Shown: positions 8,528-17,434 of the stretch, piece after piece
Layout of the letters: every line of letters begins with the position of its first letter
How positions within the stretch are numbered: the stretch's first letter is position 1
NCBI GenBank assembly: GCA_963716865.1
Contig: CAVQUF010000003.1
Coordinates: 496,001-560,000, forward strand
Direction: 5' to 3'
DNA length: 64,000 bases
Source of the DNA: AC-32 sp963716865
GTDB lineage: Bacteria > Actinomycetota > Thermoleophilia > Gaiellales > Gaiellaceae
Program-made: the position numbers and the translations under genes
The notes under the pieces: model-generated
The model's database searches: none
Told to the model about the DNA's origin: nothing
The model's input: only the letters and a program-made list of their open reading frames with translations

Positions 8528-9537
8528 GCAAACGCATCCGCGTCGCCGTCCTGCTGGGCGGACGCTCGAGCGAGCACGAGATCTCGCTCGCCTCCGCGCG
8601 CTCCGTGCTCGACGCGCTCGACCCGGAGCGCTACGAGACGGTCGAGGTCGAGATCGGCCGGGACGGACGCTGGGAGCTGGGTACCGGCGAGGACGGCTCG
8701 GTCGCGGAGACGCTGCCGGTTCCGACCGCGAAGGTGCCGTCGGCGCTCGGCGAGGTCGACGTCGTCTTCCCGGTCCTGCACGGGCCCTTCGGCGAGGACG
8801 GAACCGTCCAGGGCCTGCTCGAGCTCGCGGGTGTCCCGTACGTGGGCGCGGGCGTGCTCGGCTCGGCGCTCGCGATGGACAAGGACGTCTTCAAGGCGGT
8901 CATGCGCGACCGCGGCATCCCGGTCACGCGGAATATCACGCTGCGCCTGGGGCAATCGGCAGAGAACCCGTTCGGCTACCCGGTGTTCGTCAAGCCCGCA
9001 CGGCTCGGCTCCTCGGTCGGGATCACGAAGGTGCTCTCCGAGGAGGAGCTGGCGCCGGCCGTCGAGCTCGCGTTCCAGCACGACGAGAAGGTGCTCGTCG
9101 AGGAGTTCGTCCCGGGTGTCGAGGTCGAGTGCGGGGTGCTCGGCAACGAGGAGCCGCTCGCCTCGCTGCCCGGCGAGATCCTCTCGCACGGCTTCACCGG
9201 CACGGACTGGTACGACTTCTCGGCCAAGTACGACGAGGGCGGCATGGACCTGGTCATCCCGCCCCGGCTGCCCCAGGAGACGATCGAGCGCGTGCAGGAG
9301 CTCGCGGTGCGGTCGTTCGTCGGCGGCGAGTGCGAGGGCATGGCCCGGGTGGACTTCTTCGTGCGCGACGACGGCGAGGTGCTCCTGAACGAGCTGAACA
9401 CGATCCCCGGCTTCACGGCGACCAGCGTCTACGCGAAGCTGTTCGAGGCCTCGGGGATCCCGTACGCGGAGCTCGTGGACCGGCTCGTGCAGCTCGCCCT
9501 CGAGCGGCACCAGCGCCGCTCACGCCTGCGCTTCTAG
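8524..9537 (+). CDS. ddl: D-alanine--D-alanine ligase
   Basis: 337 aa from the GTG overlapping the pknB stop. ATP-grasp enzyme that joins two D-Ala for the peptidoglycan stem peptide. Visible signatures: N-terminal LLGGRSSEHEISLASA, HGPFGEDGTVQGLLE, the ATP-grasp KPARLGSSVGI, the omega-loop WYDFSAKY, and the Mg-binding end LLNELNTIPGFT. Its place as the last gene of the growth cluster fits cytoplasmic precursor supply. The stop codon shares CTAG with the convergent kinase. Confidence 0.95.
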   Translation: MSKRIRVAVLLGGRSSEHEISLASARSVLDALDPERYETVEVEIGRDGRWELGTGEDGSVAETLPVPTAKVPSALGEVDVVFPVLHGPFGEDGTVQGLLELAGVPYVGAGVLGSALAMDKDVFKAVMRDRGIPVTRNITLRLGQSAENPFGYPVFVKPARLGSSVGITKVLSEEELAPAVELAFQHDEKVLVEEFVPGVEVECGVLGNEEPLASLPGEILSHGFTGTDWYDFSAKYDEGGMDLVIPPRLPQETIERVQELAVRSFVGGECEGMARVDFFVRDDGEVLLNELNTIPGFTATSVYAKLFEASGIPYAELVDRLVQLALERHQRRSRLRF

Positions 9538-10991
9538 CTACCGCGCGCCGTGACCTCGTTCACGTGCACGCTCTCGTTCGGGCCGAGAGACGTGATCCAG
9601 ACGAGGTAGTACTCGGCCTTGTCGCCCTGGATCGCGAACGTCGTCTTCCTCGCGGCGGTCTGCGACGCGGACACGGACGTGAACGGCCCGCTCTGCGAGG
9701 GCCCGGCCTTGATCACCGCGGTGTAGCCGGGGGTGTCCGTCGTCACGACCAGGCTGGAGAGCTTCCGCGCCGCGCCCGCATCGAGAACGAGGCCGACGCC
9801 GGGCTTGTTGAGCTCGGCCCCCTGGTAGTGCTCCGTCCCCCAGTAGGTCGCGGAATTGCCGTCGGTCGCCTCTCGGGCCGCCGGGTCGTGCTCTCCGCCG
9901 GTGCCGAAGGGGTCATACGCCGTGAATGCGGTCAGCGCCACAGGCCCGCCGCCCCCGCCCGCGCCGGGCTTCTTCGGGAAACCCGGGAGGCTCGGCGTCG
10001 TGCCGGTCAGGGCGAACACGACCGCGAAGGCCGCGGCGAGCAGGGCGAGCCCAGCCAGCACGAGGAGCAGGGGGCCGAGGTAGGTGCGCTGCGGTGCGGG
10101 GTACCGATCGTTCGAGCCCGAAGCCGTGACCAGGGTCGCATCGGCAGGGCTGATGCCGTTCCCCCCCGCCTCCGCGCGGCAGGCCTGGAGCTCTCCGGCG
10201 AAATCGTCCATCGAGGGGAAGCGGTCGCGCGGGCTCTTGGCCATGGCGCGGCGAACGGCCGCATCGAGCCGCGGCGAGACGTCTGGCCGGCGCTCTCGCA
10301 CGCCCGGAGCCGGGTCGTTGATGTGCTGCAGCGCGACGGCGACGAAGTTGTCGCCGTGGAACGGCACGTCGGCCGTCAGCAGCTCGTAGAGGACGATCCC
10401 GAGCGAGTAGATGTCGGTCTGGGCGGTGGCCTTCTCCCCGCGCGCCTGCTCGGGCGCGATGTAGTCGCTCGTCCCCAGCACGGTGCCGGTCTGGGTCAGT
10501 CCGCCCTGGACGTCGAGCGAGCGCGCGATCCCGAAGTCGGTCACCTTCGCCTCGCGGCCCTCGGCGAGCAGCACGTTCTGCGGCTTGACGTCCCGATGGA
10601 CGAGCCCGTGCGCGTGGGCGAACGCGAGCGCCTGGGCAACCTCGAGCGTCAGCTCGATCGCCTCGCGCTCCGGCAGCGGCGCCTCCCGCTCGACCAGCGC
10701 CTTGAGGTTCTCGCCGTCCACGTACTCGAAGACGATGTACTGGCGGCCGTCCTGCTCGCCGCGGTCGATCACCGTGACGATATTCGGGTGCGAGAGTTGC
10801 GCGACCGCGCGCGCCTCGCTGCGGAAGCGCTCGACGTGCTCCCCGTCCATCGCCAGCTGCTCGTGCAGGACCTTGAGCGCCACCTGCCGCTCGAGGAGGC
10901 GGTCGCTGGCCCGGTAGACGCTCGACATGCCGCCGGAGCCGACGAGCTCCTCCAGCTCGTACCGCGCCGCGATCACCTCGCCGACCACCAC
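9534..10991 (-). CDS. Receptor-like Ser/Thr kinase with extracellular discoidin-like domain
   Basis: 485 aa from the GTG at 10991, chosen because upstream codons overlap the neighbouring aminotransferase. Kinase domain 1-270: glycine loop VGSGGMSSV, K40, H132-R133-D134, D152-F-G, activation loop with TQTGTVLGT. One membrane helix at about 304-329 and a Gly/Pro linker lead to a C-terminal beta domain (about 350-485) with AREATDGNSATYWGTE, which resembles F5/8 type C-like domains at the end of actinobacterial MurJ/MviN. It may bind a glycan or envelope ligand; the ligand is unknown. It lies 28 bp downstream of the aminotransferase. Confidence 0.88.
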   Translation of the reverse strand: MVVGEVIAARYELEELVGSGGMSSVYRASDRLLERQVALKVLHEQLAMDGEHVERFRSEARAVAQLSHPNIVTVIDRGEQDGRQYIVFEYVDGENLKALVEREAPLPEREAIELTLEVAQALAFAHAHGLVHRDVKPQNVLLAEGREAKVTDFGIARSLDVQGGLTQTGTVLGTSDYIAPEQARGEKATAQTDIYSLGIVLYELLTADVPFHGDNFVAVALQHINDPAPGVRERRPDVSPRLDAAVRRAMAKSPRDRFPSMDDFAGELQACRAEAGGNGISPADATLVTASGSNDRYPAPQRTYLGPLLLVLAGLALLAAAFAVVFALTGTTPSLPGFPKKPGAGGGGGPVALTAFTAYDPFGTGGEHDPAAREATDGNSATYWGTEHYQGAELNKPGVGLVLDAGAARKLSSLVVTTDTPGYTAVIKAGPSQSGPFTSVSASQTAARKTTFAIQGDKAEYYLVWITSLGPNESVHVNEVTARGS

Positions 10992-11019
10992 GGCGAGATT
11001 GTGCCCGCAGGCGGAGGAA

Positions 11020-12342
11020 CTAGTCGAGCGTGGCCTCGAGCGCCTGCTCCCAGGCGCCGAGGGCATCGTCCAGCTCCGCGTCCGAGATCACGAGCGGCGT
11101 GAGGACGCGGATGCAGTTCGAGTAGATGCCGCACTTGATCAGCAGCAGGCCGCGCTCGGTTGCCGCGTCGACAACCGCGGTCGCGAGCTCGGCCGCCGGC
11201 GCCTTCGTCTCGCGGTCCTCGACGAGCTCGATCGCGAGCATCGAGCCGAGGCCGCGCACGTCGCCGATCGCGGCCCAGCGCTCATGCCAGGCGAGCATCC
11301 GCGAGCGGATCGTCTCGCCGATCGCGGTCGCGCGCTCGACCAGGCCCTCCTCCTCGATCACGTCGAGCACGGCGAGCGCAGCCGCCTGGGCGACCGGGTT
11401 CCCGACGTAGGTGCCGCCGATCGCGGAGTCGCCCGGCGCGTCCATGATCTCGTCCTTGCCGATCACGCCCGAGAGCGGGAGCCCGGCGCCGATCGACTTG
11501 GCGACCGTGATCAGGTCGGGCTCGACGCCGGCGTGGTCGATCCCCCACATGCTGCCCGTGCGCCCGAAGCCCGTCTGCACCTCGTCCACGACGAGCACTA
11601 TTCCGTTCTCGTCGCAGATCCTGCGGACGCCCTGCAGGAACTCCGGCGGGGCGACCACGAAGCCGCCCTCGCCCTGCACCGGCTCGATCACGATCGCGGC
11701 GACGGTCTCGGCGGCGACCTGGGTCACGAGCGCGCGCTCGAGCGACTCCAGCGCTTCGGCTGCGCTCGGCCCGCGATAGGCGTCCGGGTAGGGCACGCGG
11801 TAGACCTCGGGTGCGAACGGCCCCAGCCCGGCCTTGTACGGATGCGTCTTCGACGTGAGGCTGAGCGCCAGGAGCGTCCGGCCGTGGAAGCCGCCCTCGA
11901 ACGCGACGAGCGCCGGCCGTCCCGTGTACGCGCGTGCGAACTTGACCGCGTTCTCGACCGCCTCGGCGCCGGCGTTGAAGAACGCCGCCTTCGCCGGACG
12001 GCGCACGGGAGCGAGCGCGCAGAGCCGCTCCGCGAGCGTGACGTAGACCTCGTAGGGAACGATCGTGAAGTCGGTGTGCGTGAAGCGCTCCAGCTGCTCC
12101 TGCGCAGCCGCGACGACCTGCGGATGCGAGTGGCCCACGCTGAGGCACCCGATACCGCCCGTGAAGTCGACGAACGTGTTGCCGTCGACGTCGGTCAGCA
12201 GGGCCCCGTGCCCCTCGGCGATCACGAGCGGCTGGTAGATCGACAGCGGATCGGCGATCACGCGCGCCTTGCGCTCCAGGATCTCTCTCGATCTCGGACC
12301 TGGAATCTCGGTCCGGAGCTCGATTGCCCGCGTCACCGCCAC
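11020..12342 (-). CDS. gabT: Class III aminotransferase, GabT-like (4-aminobutyrate type)
   Basis: 440 aa. PLP enzyme that moves an amino group from an omega-amino acid (most likely GABA) to 2-oxoglutarate. Evidence: GGIGCLSVGHSHP, PVQGEGGF, DEVQTGFGRTG with the cofactor Asp, and VAKSIGAGLPLS carrying the Schiff-base Lys. Two starts are reasonable: the GTG at 12342, which has TAATGT 7 nt upstream and would give a leaderless mRNA, or the GTG at 12336, which has AGGGG about 7 nt before it. An ATG at 12378 has neither. Substrate could also be a related omega-amino acid. Confidence 0.88.
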   Translation of the reverse strand: MAVTRAIELRTEIPGPRSREILERKARVIADPLSIYQPLVIAEGHGALLTDVDGNTFVDFTGGIGCLSVGHSHPQVVAAAQEQLERFTHTDFTIVPYEVYVTLAERLCALAPVRRPAKAAFFNAGAEAVENAVKFARAYTGRPALVAFEGGFHGRTLLALSLTSKTHPYKAGLGPFAPEVYRVPYPDAYRGPSAAEALESLERALVTQVAAETVAAIVIEPVQGEGGFVVAPPEFLQGVRRICDENGIVLVVDEVQTGFGRTGSMWGIDHAGVEPDLITVAKSIGAGLPLSGVIGKDEIMDAPGDSAIGGTYVGNPVAQAAALAVLDVIEEEGLVERATAIGETIRSRMLAWHERWAAIGDVRGLGSMLAIELVEDRETKAPAAELATAVVDAATERGLLLIKCGIYSNCIRVLTPLVISDAELDDALGAWEQALEATLD

Positions 12343-12349
12343 GCCCCTG

Positions 12350-12355
12350 ACATTA
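12350..12355 (-). promoter_or_regulatory. Candidate -10 box of gabT-like gene
   Basis: TAATGT on the minus strand, 7 nt before the GTG at 12342. It follows the TAnnnT-plus-6/7-nt spacing seen at other starts in this window and suggests a leaderless transcript. No convincing -35 is visible. Confidence 0.45.
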
Positions 12356-12406
12356 GCGGAGCCTGCGGCCGGTTGCATACGTGAATAACGGGAATACAGG
12401 CCGGAT

Positions 12407-13558
12407 CTAGGGCGCCAGCGCGCCGTCGTCGTACAGACCCTCCGGGTTCCAGAGCAGGAAGCCGCGGGCGTGGTGCGCGCGCACCGCCCCGATCTCGCGC
12501 TGCACGTCCTGGAGCGTGTACGTGCGCCCCAGCGAGAAGTCCTGCAGCCAGGGCGTCACGCGCGTCCTGCGGCCCTCCAGCGCGCGCCCGAAGTCCGAGA
12601 GCGAGCGCGAGATGACGAGTCCCGGAGAGCCGTCCGGATAGGCGATCCCGTACTCGCCCGACCCGTAGTGGGACGGGTAGACCATCGGGTAGAGGGCGTC
12701 CACGTGTTGCGAGAGCCGGCGCGGCGACTGGCCGATCCCGAGGTTGCGGGTCGCCGAGAGCCCGAAGACGTCCAGCGACACCCGCACGCCGAGCGGGTGG
12801 AGCCGCTTCGACGCGTACTGCGCGAACGCGGGGATCGTCCAGCGCATCGGCTGAGGGTGCGCGCCCGGGTACCGGATCAGTGAGAGGTCGCCGTCGCTCG
12901 GGAAGCGCACGTAGTCGAACTGGATCTCGTCGAAGCCGGCTTTGGCGGCCGCGGCCGCGACGTCGACGTTGTAGCGCCAGACCCGCCGGTCGTACGGGTT
13001 CGTCCAGCCGAGACCGGCGTCGTTGCGCCAGACCGAGCCGTCGCTGCTGTGGATCGCGAGGCCCGGCCGCTCCGTCGCGAGAACCGGGTCCTCGAACGTG
13101 ACGACGCGCCCGATCAAGTAGTCGCCGCGCGCGTGGACGGCGCGCGCGACCTGCTTCGCCTTGTAGAAGGGGCCGGCGGCGCCGATGCGGCGGGCCAGGG
13201 GAACCGTCGACGGGACGAAGCCGACCCGGCCGTTCTCGTCCTTGACGTCGAGCTCGATCGTGTTCAGCCCGGGGACGGCGAGGTACTCGCGCAGCTTGCC
13301 GGGAAGCGAGGCGAGCCCCATGGTGACGTGAACGCCGCGGATCTCGTCAGGCACGCGTGGGAACGGCGAGGCGGCCGGGGCCCTGGCGCGAGACGCGGTC
13401 GAGGCGTCGTGCCCGCCGCCGACGGCCCGGGCTCCGAGCGTGATCCCCGCGGCCAGCGCGAGCAGCACACCGACCGCGACCGCCCGCCTGACCCGGACCT
13501 GCCGCCTGCGCAGAGCGCGGCGCTCGAGGATACGGGCATGCACATCGCGGCTCGGCAT
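12407..13558 (-). CDS. DUF4015 putative glycoside hydrolase, membrane-anchored or secreted
   Basis: 383 aa from the ATG at 13558; an in-frame ATG at 13576 would add six residues. A basic N-terminus and one hydrophobic helix (about 30-50) are followed by a DUF4015 domain, a TIM-barrel family related to glycoside hydrolases. Recognisable pieces are EIRGVHVTMG at the start, NTIELDVKDENG, the FDEIQFDYVRFPSDG strand with acidic residues typical of a glycosidase active site, and ALYPMVYPSHY. It would act outside the cytoplasmic membrane, probably on wall or surface polysaccharide; the substrate is not known. Confidence 0.82.
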   Translation of the reverse strand: MPSRDVHARILERRALRRRQVRVRRAVAVGVLLALAAGITLGARAVGGGHDASTASRARAPAASPFPRVPDEIRGVHVTMGLASLPGKLREYLAVPGLNTIELDVKDENGRVGFVPSTVPLARRIGAAGPFYKAKQVARAVHARGDYLIGRVVTFEDPVLATERPGLAIHSSDGSVWRNDAGLGWTNPYDRRVWRYNVDVAAAAAKAGFDEIQFDYVRFPSDGDLSLIRYPGAHPQPMRWTIPAFAQYASKRLHPLGVRVSLDVFGLSATRNLGIGQSPRRLSQHVDALYPMVYPSHYGSGEYGIAYPDGSPGLVISRSLSDFGRALEGRRTRVTPWLQDFSLGRTYTLQDVQREIGAVRAHHARGFLLWNPEGLYDDGALAP

Positions 13559-13601
13559 CGAAAGGGGCACAAGCATAGGCCGTTCCCGAAAGGCCGCGCC
13601 G

Positions 13602-13607
13602 TAGAAT
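13602..13607 (+). promoter_or_regulatory. Candidate -10 box of dcd
   Basis: TAGAAT followed by a 7-nt spacer and the GTG of dcd at 13615. The match to TANNNT and the distance imply that transcription begins at or next to the start codon. Confidence 0.6.
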
Positions 13608-13614
13608 CCGCGGC

Positions 13615-14181
13615 GTGGTTCTCTCCGACCGGACGATCCGTCGCCTGCTCGAGGAGGGTCGGATCCGCATCGACCCCTACGACGAGACGCTCCTGCAGCC
13701 GTCGAGCGTCGACGTGCGCGTTGACCGCCTCTTTCGCGTCTTCCACAACGCGCGCTACCCGTTCATCGACGTCAAGGAGCCGCAGGAGGACCTGACCGAG
13801 CTGGTCGAGATCGACGACGACCAGCCGTTCATCCTCCACCCGGGCGAGTTCGTGCTCGGCTCGACGCTCGAGCGCCTCCAGCTTCCGGACGACCTCGTCG
13901 CGCGGCTGGAGGGGAAGTCGAGCCTGGGCCGGCTCGGGCTCCTGATCCACTCGACGGCAGGCTTCGTCGACCCGGGGTGGGACGGCCACGTGACGCTGGA
14001 GCTCTCGAACGTGGCCAACCTGCCGATCACGATCTACTACGGGATGAAGATCGGCCAGCTCTCGTTCGTGCAGCTGACCGAGCCGGCCGAGCGGCCCTAC
14101 GGCGCGGACACGCTCGGCTCCAAGTACCAGGGCCAGCGCGGCCCGACGCCGAGCAGGTACTGGCAGAACTTCGAGACCTAG
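13615..14181 (+). CDS. dcd: dCTP deaminase, probably bifunctional (DCD:DUT)
   Basis: 188 aa, normal family length. Converts dCTP to dUTP, and in the bifunctional actinobacterial form also to dUMP, feeding dTMP synthesis. Signatures: VLSDRTIRRLLEEGRI at the start, GKSSLGRLGL, and IHSTAGFVDPGWDGHVTLE, whose Glu is the catalytic base. The last stretch NVANLPITIYYGMKIGQL is very close to the mycobacterial bifunctional enzyme, which supports the DCD:DUT call without proving it. The GTG start has no Shine-Dalgarno site but is preceded by a -10 box at leaderless spacing. Confidence 0.93.
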   Translation: MVLSDRTIRRLLEEGRIRIDPYDETLLQPSSVDVRVDRLFRVFHNARYPFIDVKEPQEDLTELVEIDDDQPFILHPGEFVLGSTLERLQLPDDLVARLEGKSSLGRLGLLIHSTAGFVDPGWDGHVTLELSNVANLPITIYYGMKIGQLSFVQLTEPAERPYGADTLGSKYQGQRGPTPSRYWQNFET

Positions 14182-15530
14182 GGAGCGGCGATCGCGGCGG
14201 GACGGTCGGGGGGGCCAACCGCCTCCGGCTCGACGCGGTCGCGGACGTCGTCCGGCACGTCGTACGCGCGGAAGAGCAGGTAGCCGGCGAGGATGATCAA
14301 GCCGCCGACGGGCCCGGCAAGCCGCACGCCGAGCGTGTGGCCGCGCGTGTCGCCGAGCAGCCGCAGGAGCACCAGGATCAGGGGCGCGACCGACGTCGCG
14401 GTCCGCTCGACGAAGCTCGAGGCGCCGAGGTAGGTCGCCTCCCGCCGCTGCTTCGTGCGGCCGCTGTCGTGGTCGATGACGTCGGCGGTCAGCGGGACCG
14501 GGAACAGGAAGTGCGCGCCTATCGGCGCGCCGATCAGTGCGGTCGCGACGAGCAGCTGCGCCTCGGCCGGGATCCCCGGAAGAAGCCCGGCGAGGCCGAG
14601 GAGCGGGAACGTGGCGGCAGCGAAGAGCATGGACACCCGGTAGGCGCGGCGCTTCGAGCTCCGCTGCGCGAGCCGGATGAAGAGCGGTACGCAGATCACC
14701 GCGGCGGCGATTGCCACCGCGAGCAGCACGCGCGCGGTCACCCAGCTGTGCTTCCCGACGACGGCGTGGACGTAGAACGGGATGTCGATGGTGAGCAGCT
14801 GGAACGCGAGCGAGAAGAGGACGACCGTCGGCAGCAGGATCCGAAACGGCACGTTGCGGAAGGTCGCGCGCAGCGCCTCCCGGAACGTGAGCTTCGCCGG
14901 CGTTCGCGAGAGCTTCGCGTGTCCCCAGACGCCCGCGATACCCGCGTACTGGCACGCGACGGCGAGAACGGCGATCGAGAGCGCCATCGCCCTGAAGCCG
15001 ATCCAGTTGACGAGAACGTCGCTCACGATCAGGCCGATCGCCGTCCCGGCGACTCCGAGGACGACCTTGATCGCCTGCAGGCTCACGCGCTCGCGGCTCG
15101 TAGGCGCCATCTCCGGCAGCAGCGCCTCGTACGGGGCCCCGGCGACGGCGGCGAACAGCGACACGAGCCCGATGACGAAGAACAGGTAGACGGCGGTGGC
15201 CGCGGCCCCGCTGCTCGCGGGCGGTGTGAACAGGAGCACGAAGAAGATCCCCCAGAGTGGGGCGCCGGCGACGATGTAGGGGATGCGCCGCCCCCAGCGC
15301 GATCGCGTCCGGTCGCTCAGGAACCCGACGATCGCGTCGTCGAGCGCCCCGACGAGCCCGGCCGCGAACAGCAGTAACCCGACCGCGAGGCTCGGGAGCA
15401 GGGTCGGCAGGTTCGCGTCCTTGGGTGGTGCGTAGTAGTAGACGAGCCACAGCGCCTGGCTGCGGCCGAGCGCCTCGATGCCCACCCTGCTCGTCCCGTA
15501 CAGGAGCTTGCTGTGGAGAGGCAGGGCCAC
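14178..15530 (-). CDS. MFS / GPH-type sugar:cation symporter-like transporter
   Basis: 450 aa from the GTG at 15530. About twelve hydrophobic segments. The loop DDAIVGFLSDRTRSRWGRR is the conserved GPH-family (MelB-like) motif, and EALLPEMAPTSRERVSLQAIK matches the loop between helices 4 and 5 of that group. It probably carries a sugar or related solute with a cation. The gene is divergent from the acyltransferase at 15585 with about 54 bp between them, and its stop shares CTAG with dcd. The reading frame stays open upstream but overlaps the acyltransferase and was not used. Confidence 0.85.
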   Translation of the reverse strand: MALPLHSKLLYGTSRVGIEALGRSQALWLVYYYAPPKDANLPTLLPSLAVGLLLFAAGLVGALDDAIVGFLSDRTRSRWGRRIPYIVAGAPLWGIFFVLLFTPPASSGAAATAVYLFFVIGLVSLFAAVAGAPYEALLPEMAPTSRERVSLQAIKVVLGVAGTAIGLIVSDVLVNWIGFRAMALSIAVLAVACQYAGIAGVWGHAKLSRTPAKLTFREALRATFRNVPFRILLPTVVLFSLAFQLLTIDIPFYVHAVVGKHSWVTARVLLAVAIAAAVICVPLFIRLAQRSSKRRAYRVSMLFAAATFPLLGLAGLLPGIPAEAQLLVATALIGAPIGAHFLFPVPLTADVIDHDSGRTKQRREATYLGASSFVERTATSVAPLILVLLRLLGDTRGHTLGVRLAGPVGGLIILAGYLLFRAYDVPDDVRDRVEPEAVGPPDRPAAIAAP

Positions 15531-15584
15531 GCCGCGACGAAGGGTCGCAGCCGCTGGTGGCGCGTGCAACAATCGTCGGCTGCT

Positions 15585-16169
15585 GTGCTGAACCGGGTCG
15601 CCGTCGCGCTGATGCGCCTGCCCGTCCGGATCGCGTTCCGCCCGCAGGTGAGCGGGGTGGAGCACCTCCCTCCGCACGGCGGCTTCGTCGTCGCCTCCAA
15701 CCACCTCTCCGGGTTCGACGTCCTCGCGATCGCGTACCCGCTCGCGCCACGCGTGCTCCGCTTCATGGCGAAAGACGAACTCTTCGCGCGGCGGTTCCTC
15801 GGGCCGCTGATCCGCAAGCTGGGCGCGTTCCCCGCCCACGGAAGCGGCGCCGGCGCCGCGGCCCGGCTCGCCAGCGAGGGGAACGTCGTCGTCATCTTCC
15901 CGACCGGCGCGCGCAGGCGCTCCGATCGCGTGCACCGTCCGCGCGGTGGAGCCGCGCACGCGGCACTCGAGAGCGGCGTGCCGCTCGTCCCGGCCGCACT
16001 CGCCGGGACGGACAGCTGGCGCCGGCTGCAGCGCTGGCAGATCGCGCTCGGCCCGGCCGTTCGGCTCGACGACCTCGAGGTGACGGACGGGGTCGCGGAG
16101 GCGACGCGCCGGCTTTGGCACGCAATCGAGAGTCTCAGCGACGACCTCCCCACGAGGGTTGCGGCCTAG
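15585..16169 (+). CDS. PlsC-like 1-acylglycerol-3-phosphate acyltransferase
   Basis: 194 aa from the GTG at 15585. Contains the acyltransferase catalytic motif HX4D (SNHLSGFD), the glycerol-phosphate binding region, and a FPTGARRRSD motif in the position where PlsC proteins have FPEGTRS; E-to-T at that site is a departure. Predicted to acylate lysophosphatidic acid or a related lipid at the inner membrane face. It ends on TAG whose G starts the next gene, so the two are co-transcribed. In-frame codons upstream overlap the divergent transporter. Confidence 0.82.
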   Translation: MLNRVAVALMRLPVRIAFRPQVSGVEHLPPHGGFVVASNHLSGFDVLAIAYPLAPRVLRFMAKDELFARRFLGPLIRKLGAFPAHGSGAGAAARLASEGNVVVIFPTGARRRSDRVHRPRGGAAHAALESGVPLVPAALAGTDSWRRLQRWQIALGPAVRLDDLEVTDGVAEATRRLWHAIESLSDDLPTRVAA

Positions 16170-17431
16170 TGGCTGCAAGCGGCTTCGGGCGCCTGCGCCA
16201 GTCGGAGGTCTACATCGGCGGCGCGCGCGGCCGAATGCCCCGCGTCCCGTTCGACCCGGAAGAGCTCGAGGCCGCTGCACGAACGAAGATGTCGAAGCAT
16301 GCGTTCGCCTACGTCGCGGGCGGCGCCGGCGTCGAGCTGACCGTGAAGGCAAACCGGGCGGCGTTCGACCGCTGGCGCGTCGTCCCACGGATGCTGCGCG
16401 ACGTCTCGGTGCGCGACACGAGCGTCGAGCTCTTCGGCCGACGCCTGCCGGCGCCGTTCCTGCTCGCGCCGGTCGGCGTGCTCGAGCTGGCGCATTCGCT
16501 CGCCGACCTCGGCGCCGCCCGCGCCGCCGCGGCCGAGGGCGTGCCGGTGATCTTCTCCAACCAAGCCTCGCGCACGATGGAGGCCTGCGCCGCGGAGATG
16601 GGCGACGCGCCGCGCTGGTTCCAGCTCTACTCCAGCACCTCTGACGAGCTGATCGAGAGCTTCATGACGCGCGCCACCGCCTGTGGCTGCGAGGCGATCG
16701 TCGTGACGCTCGACACAACGCAGCTCGGCTGGCGGACGAGGGACCTCGATCTCGCGTACCTGCCGTTCCTGCAGGGAAAGGGCATCGCCCAGTACACGAG
16801 CGACCCGGTCTTCCAGAGGCTTCTCGACGAAGCGACCCCCGCCCCGGGCGGCCGCGTGACCCCGTCGGCACTCCGCACGCTCGTCTCGCTGACGCGTGCG
16901 TATCCGGGAGGCTTCTGGTCGAACCTCCGCTCTGCGAGACCGCGCCTGGCCGTCCAGGTGTTCACCGAGGTCTACTCGCGCTCGTCCCTCGCGTGGGACG
17001 ACCTGGGCCGCATGCTCGAACGGGCGCCGGTGCCACTGCTGCTCAAGGGAATCCTCCACCCGGACGACGCCGAGCGAGCGATCGAGCTGGGCGTCGGCGG
17101 GATCGTGGTCTCGAACCACGGCGGCAGACAGGTCGACGGCTCGATCGCGGCGCTCGACGCGCTGCCGCCGATCGTGGACGTCGTGCGGCACCGCGTGCCG
17201 GTGCTGTTCGACAGCGGCGTCCGCACCGGAGCCGACGTCTTCAAGGCGCTCGCCCTCGGCGCGACCGCGGTCCTGCTCGGCCGGCCGTACGTGTACGGGC
17301 TCGCCCTCGCCGGCGAGGAGGGAGTCCGCGACGTTGTCCGGAACCTCCGCGCCGACTTCGACCTGACCCTGGCCCTCTCGGGCCATACGAGCGCCGCCGA
17401 GCTCGGCCCGGATGCGCTCGTTCGCGCCTGA
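16169..17431 (+). CDS. FMN-dependent alpha-hydroxy-acid oxidase/dehydrogenase
   Basis: 420 aa from the GTG overlapping the acyltransferase stop. TIM-barrel flavoenzyme of the lactate/glycolate oxidase and mycofactocin-linked MftD-like families. Evidence: FAYVAGGAGVELTVKANRAAFDRW near the N-terminus, WFQLYSSTSDE, LLLKGILHPDDAERA with the FMN-phosphate Lys, and VVSNHGGRQVDG carrying the catalytic His and Arg, then FDSGVRTGADVFKALALGA. Oxidises a 2-hydroxy acid to a 2-oxo acid. The exact substrate cannot be read from sequence. Confidence 0.9.
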   Translation: MAASGFGRLRQSEVYIGGARGRMPRVPFDPEELEAAARTKMSKHAFAYVAGGAGVELTVKANRAAFDRWRVVPRMLRDVSVRDTSVELFGRRLPAPFLLAPVGVLELAHSLADLGAARAAAAEGVPVIFSNQASRTMEACAAEMGDAPRWFQLYSSTSDELIESFMTRATACGCEAIVVTLDTTQLGWRTRDLDLAYLPFLQGKGIAQYTSDPVFQRLLDEATPAPGGRVTPSALRTLVSLTRAYPGGFWSNLRSARPRLAVQVFTEVYSRSSLAWDDLGRMLERAPVPLLLKGILHPDDAERAIELGVGGIVVSNHGGRQVDGSIAALDALPPIVDVVRHRVPVLFDSGVRTGADVFKALALGATAVLLGRPYVYGLALAGEEGVRDVVRNLRADFDLTLALSGHTSAAELGPDALVRA

Positions 17432-17434
17432 CCG

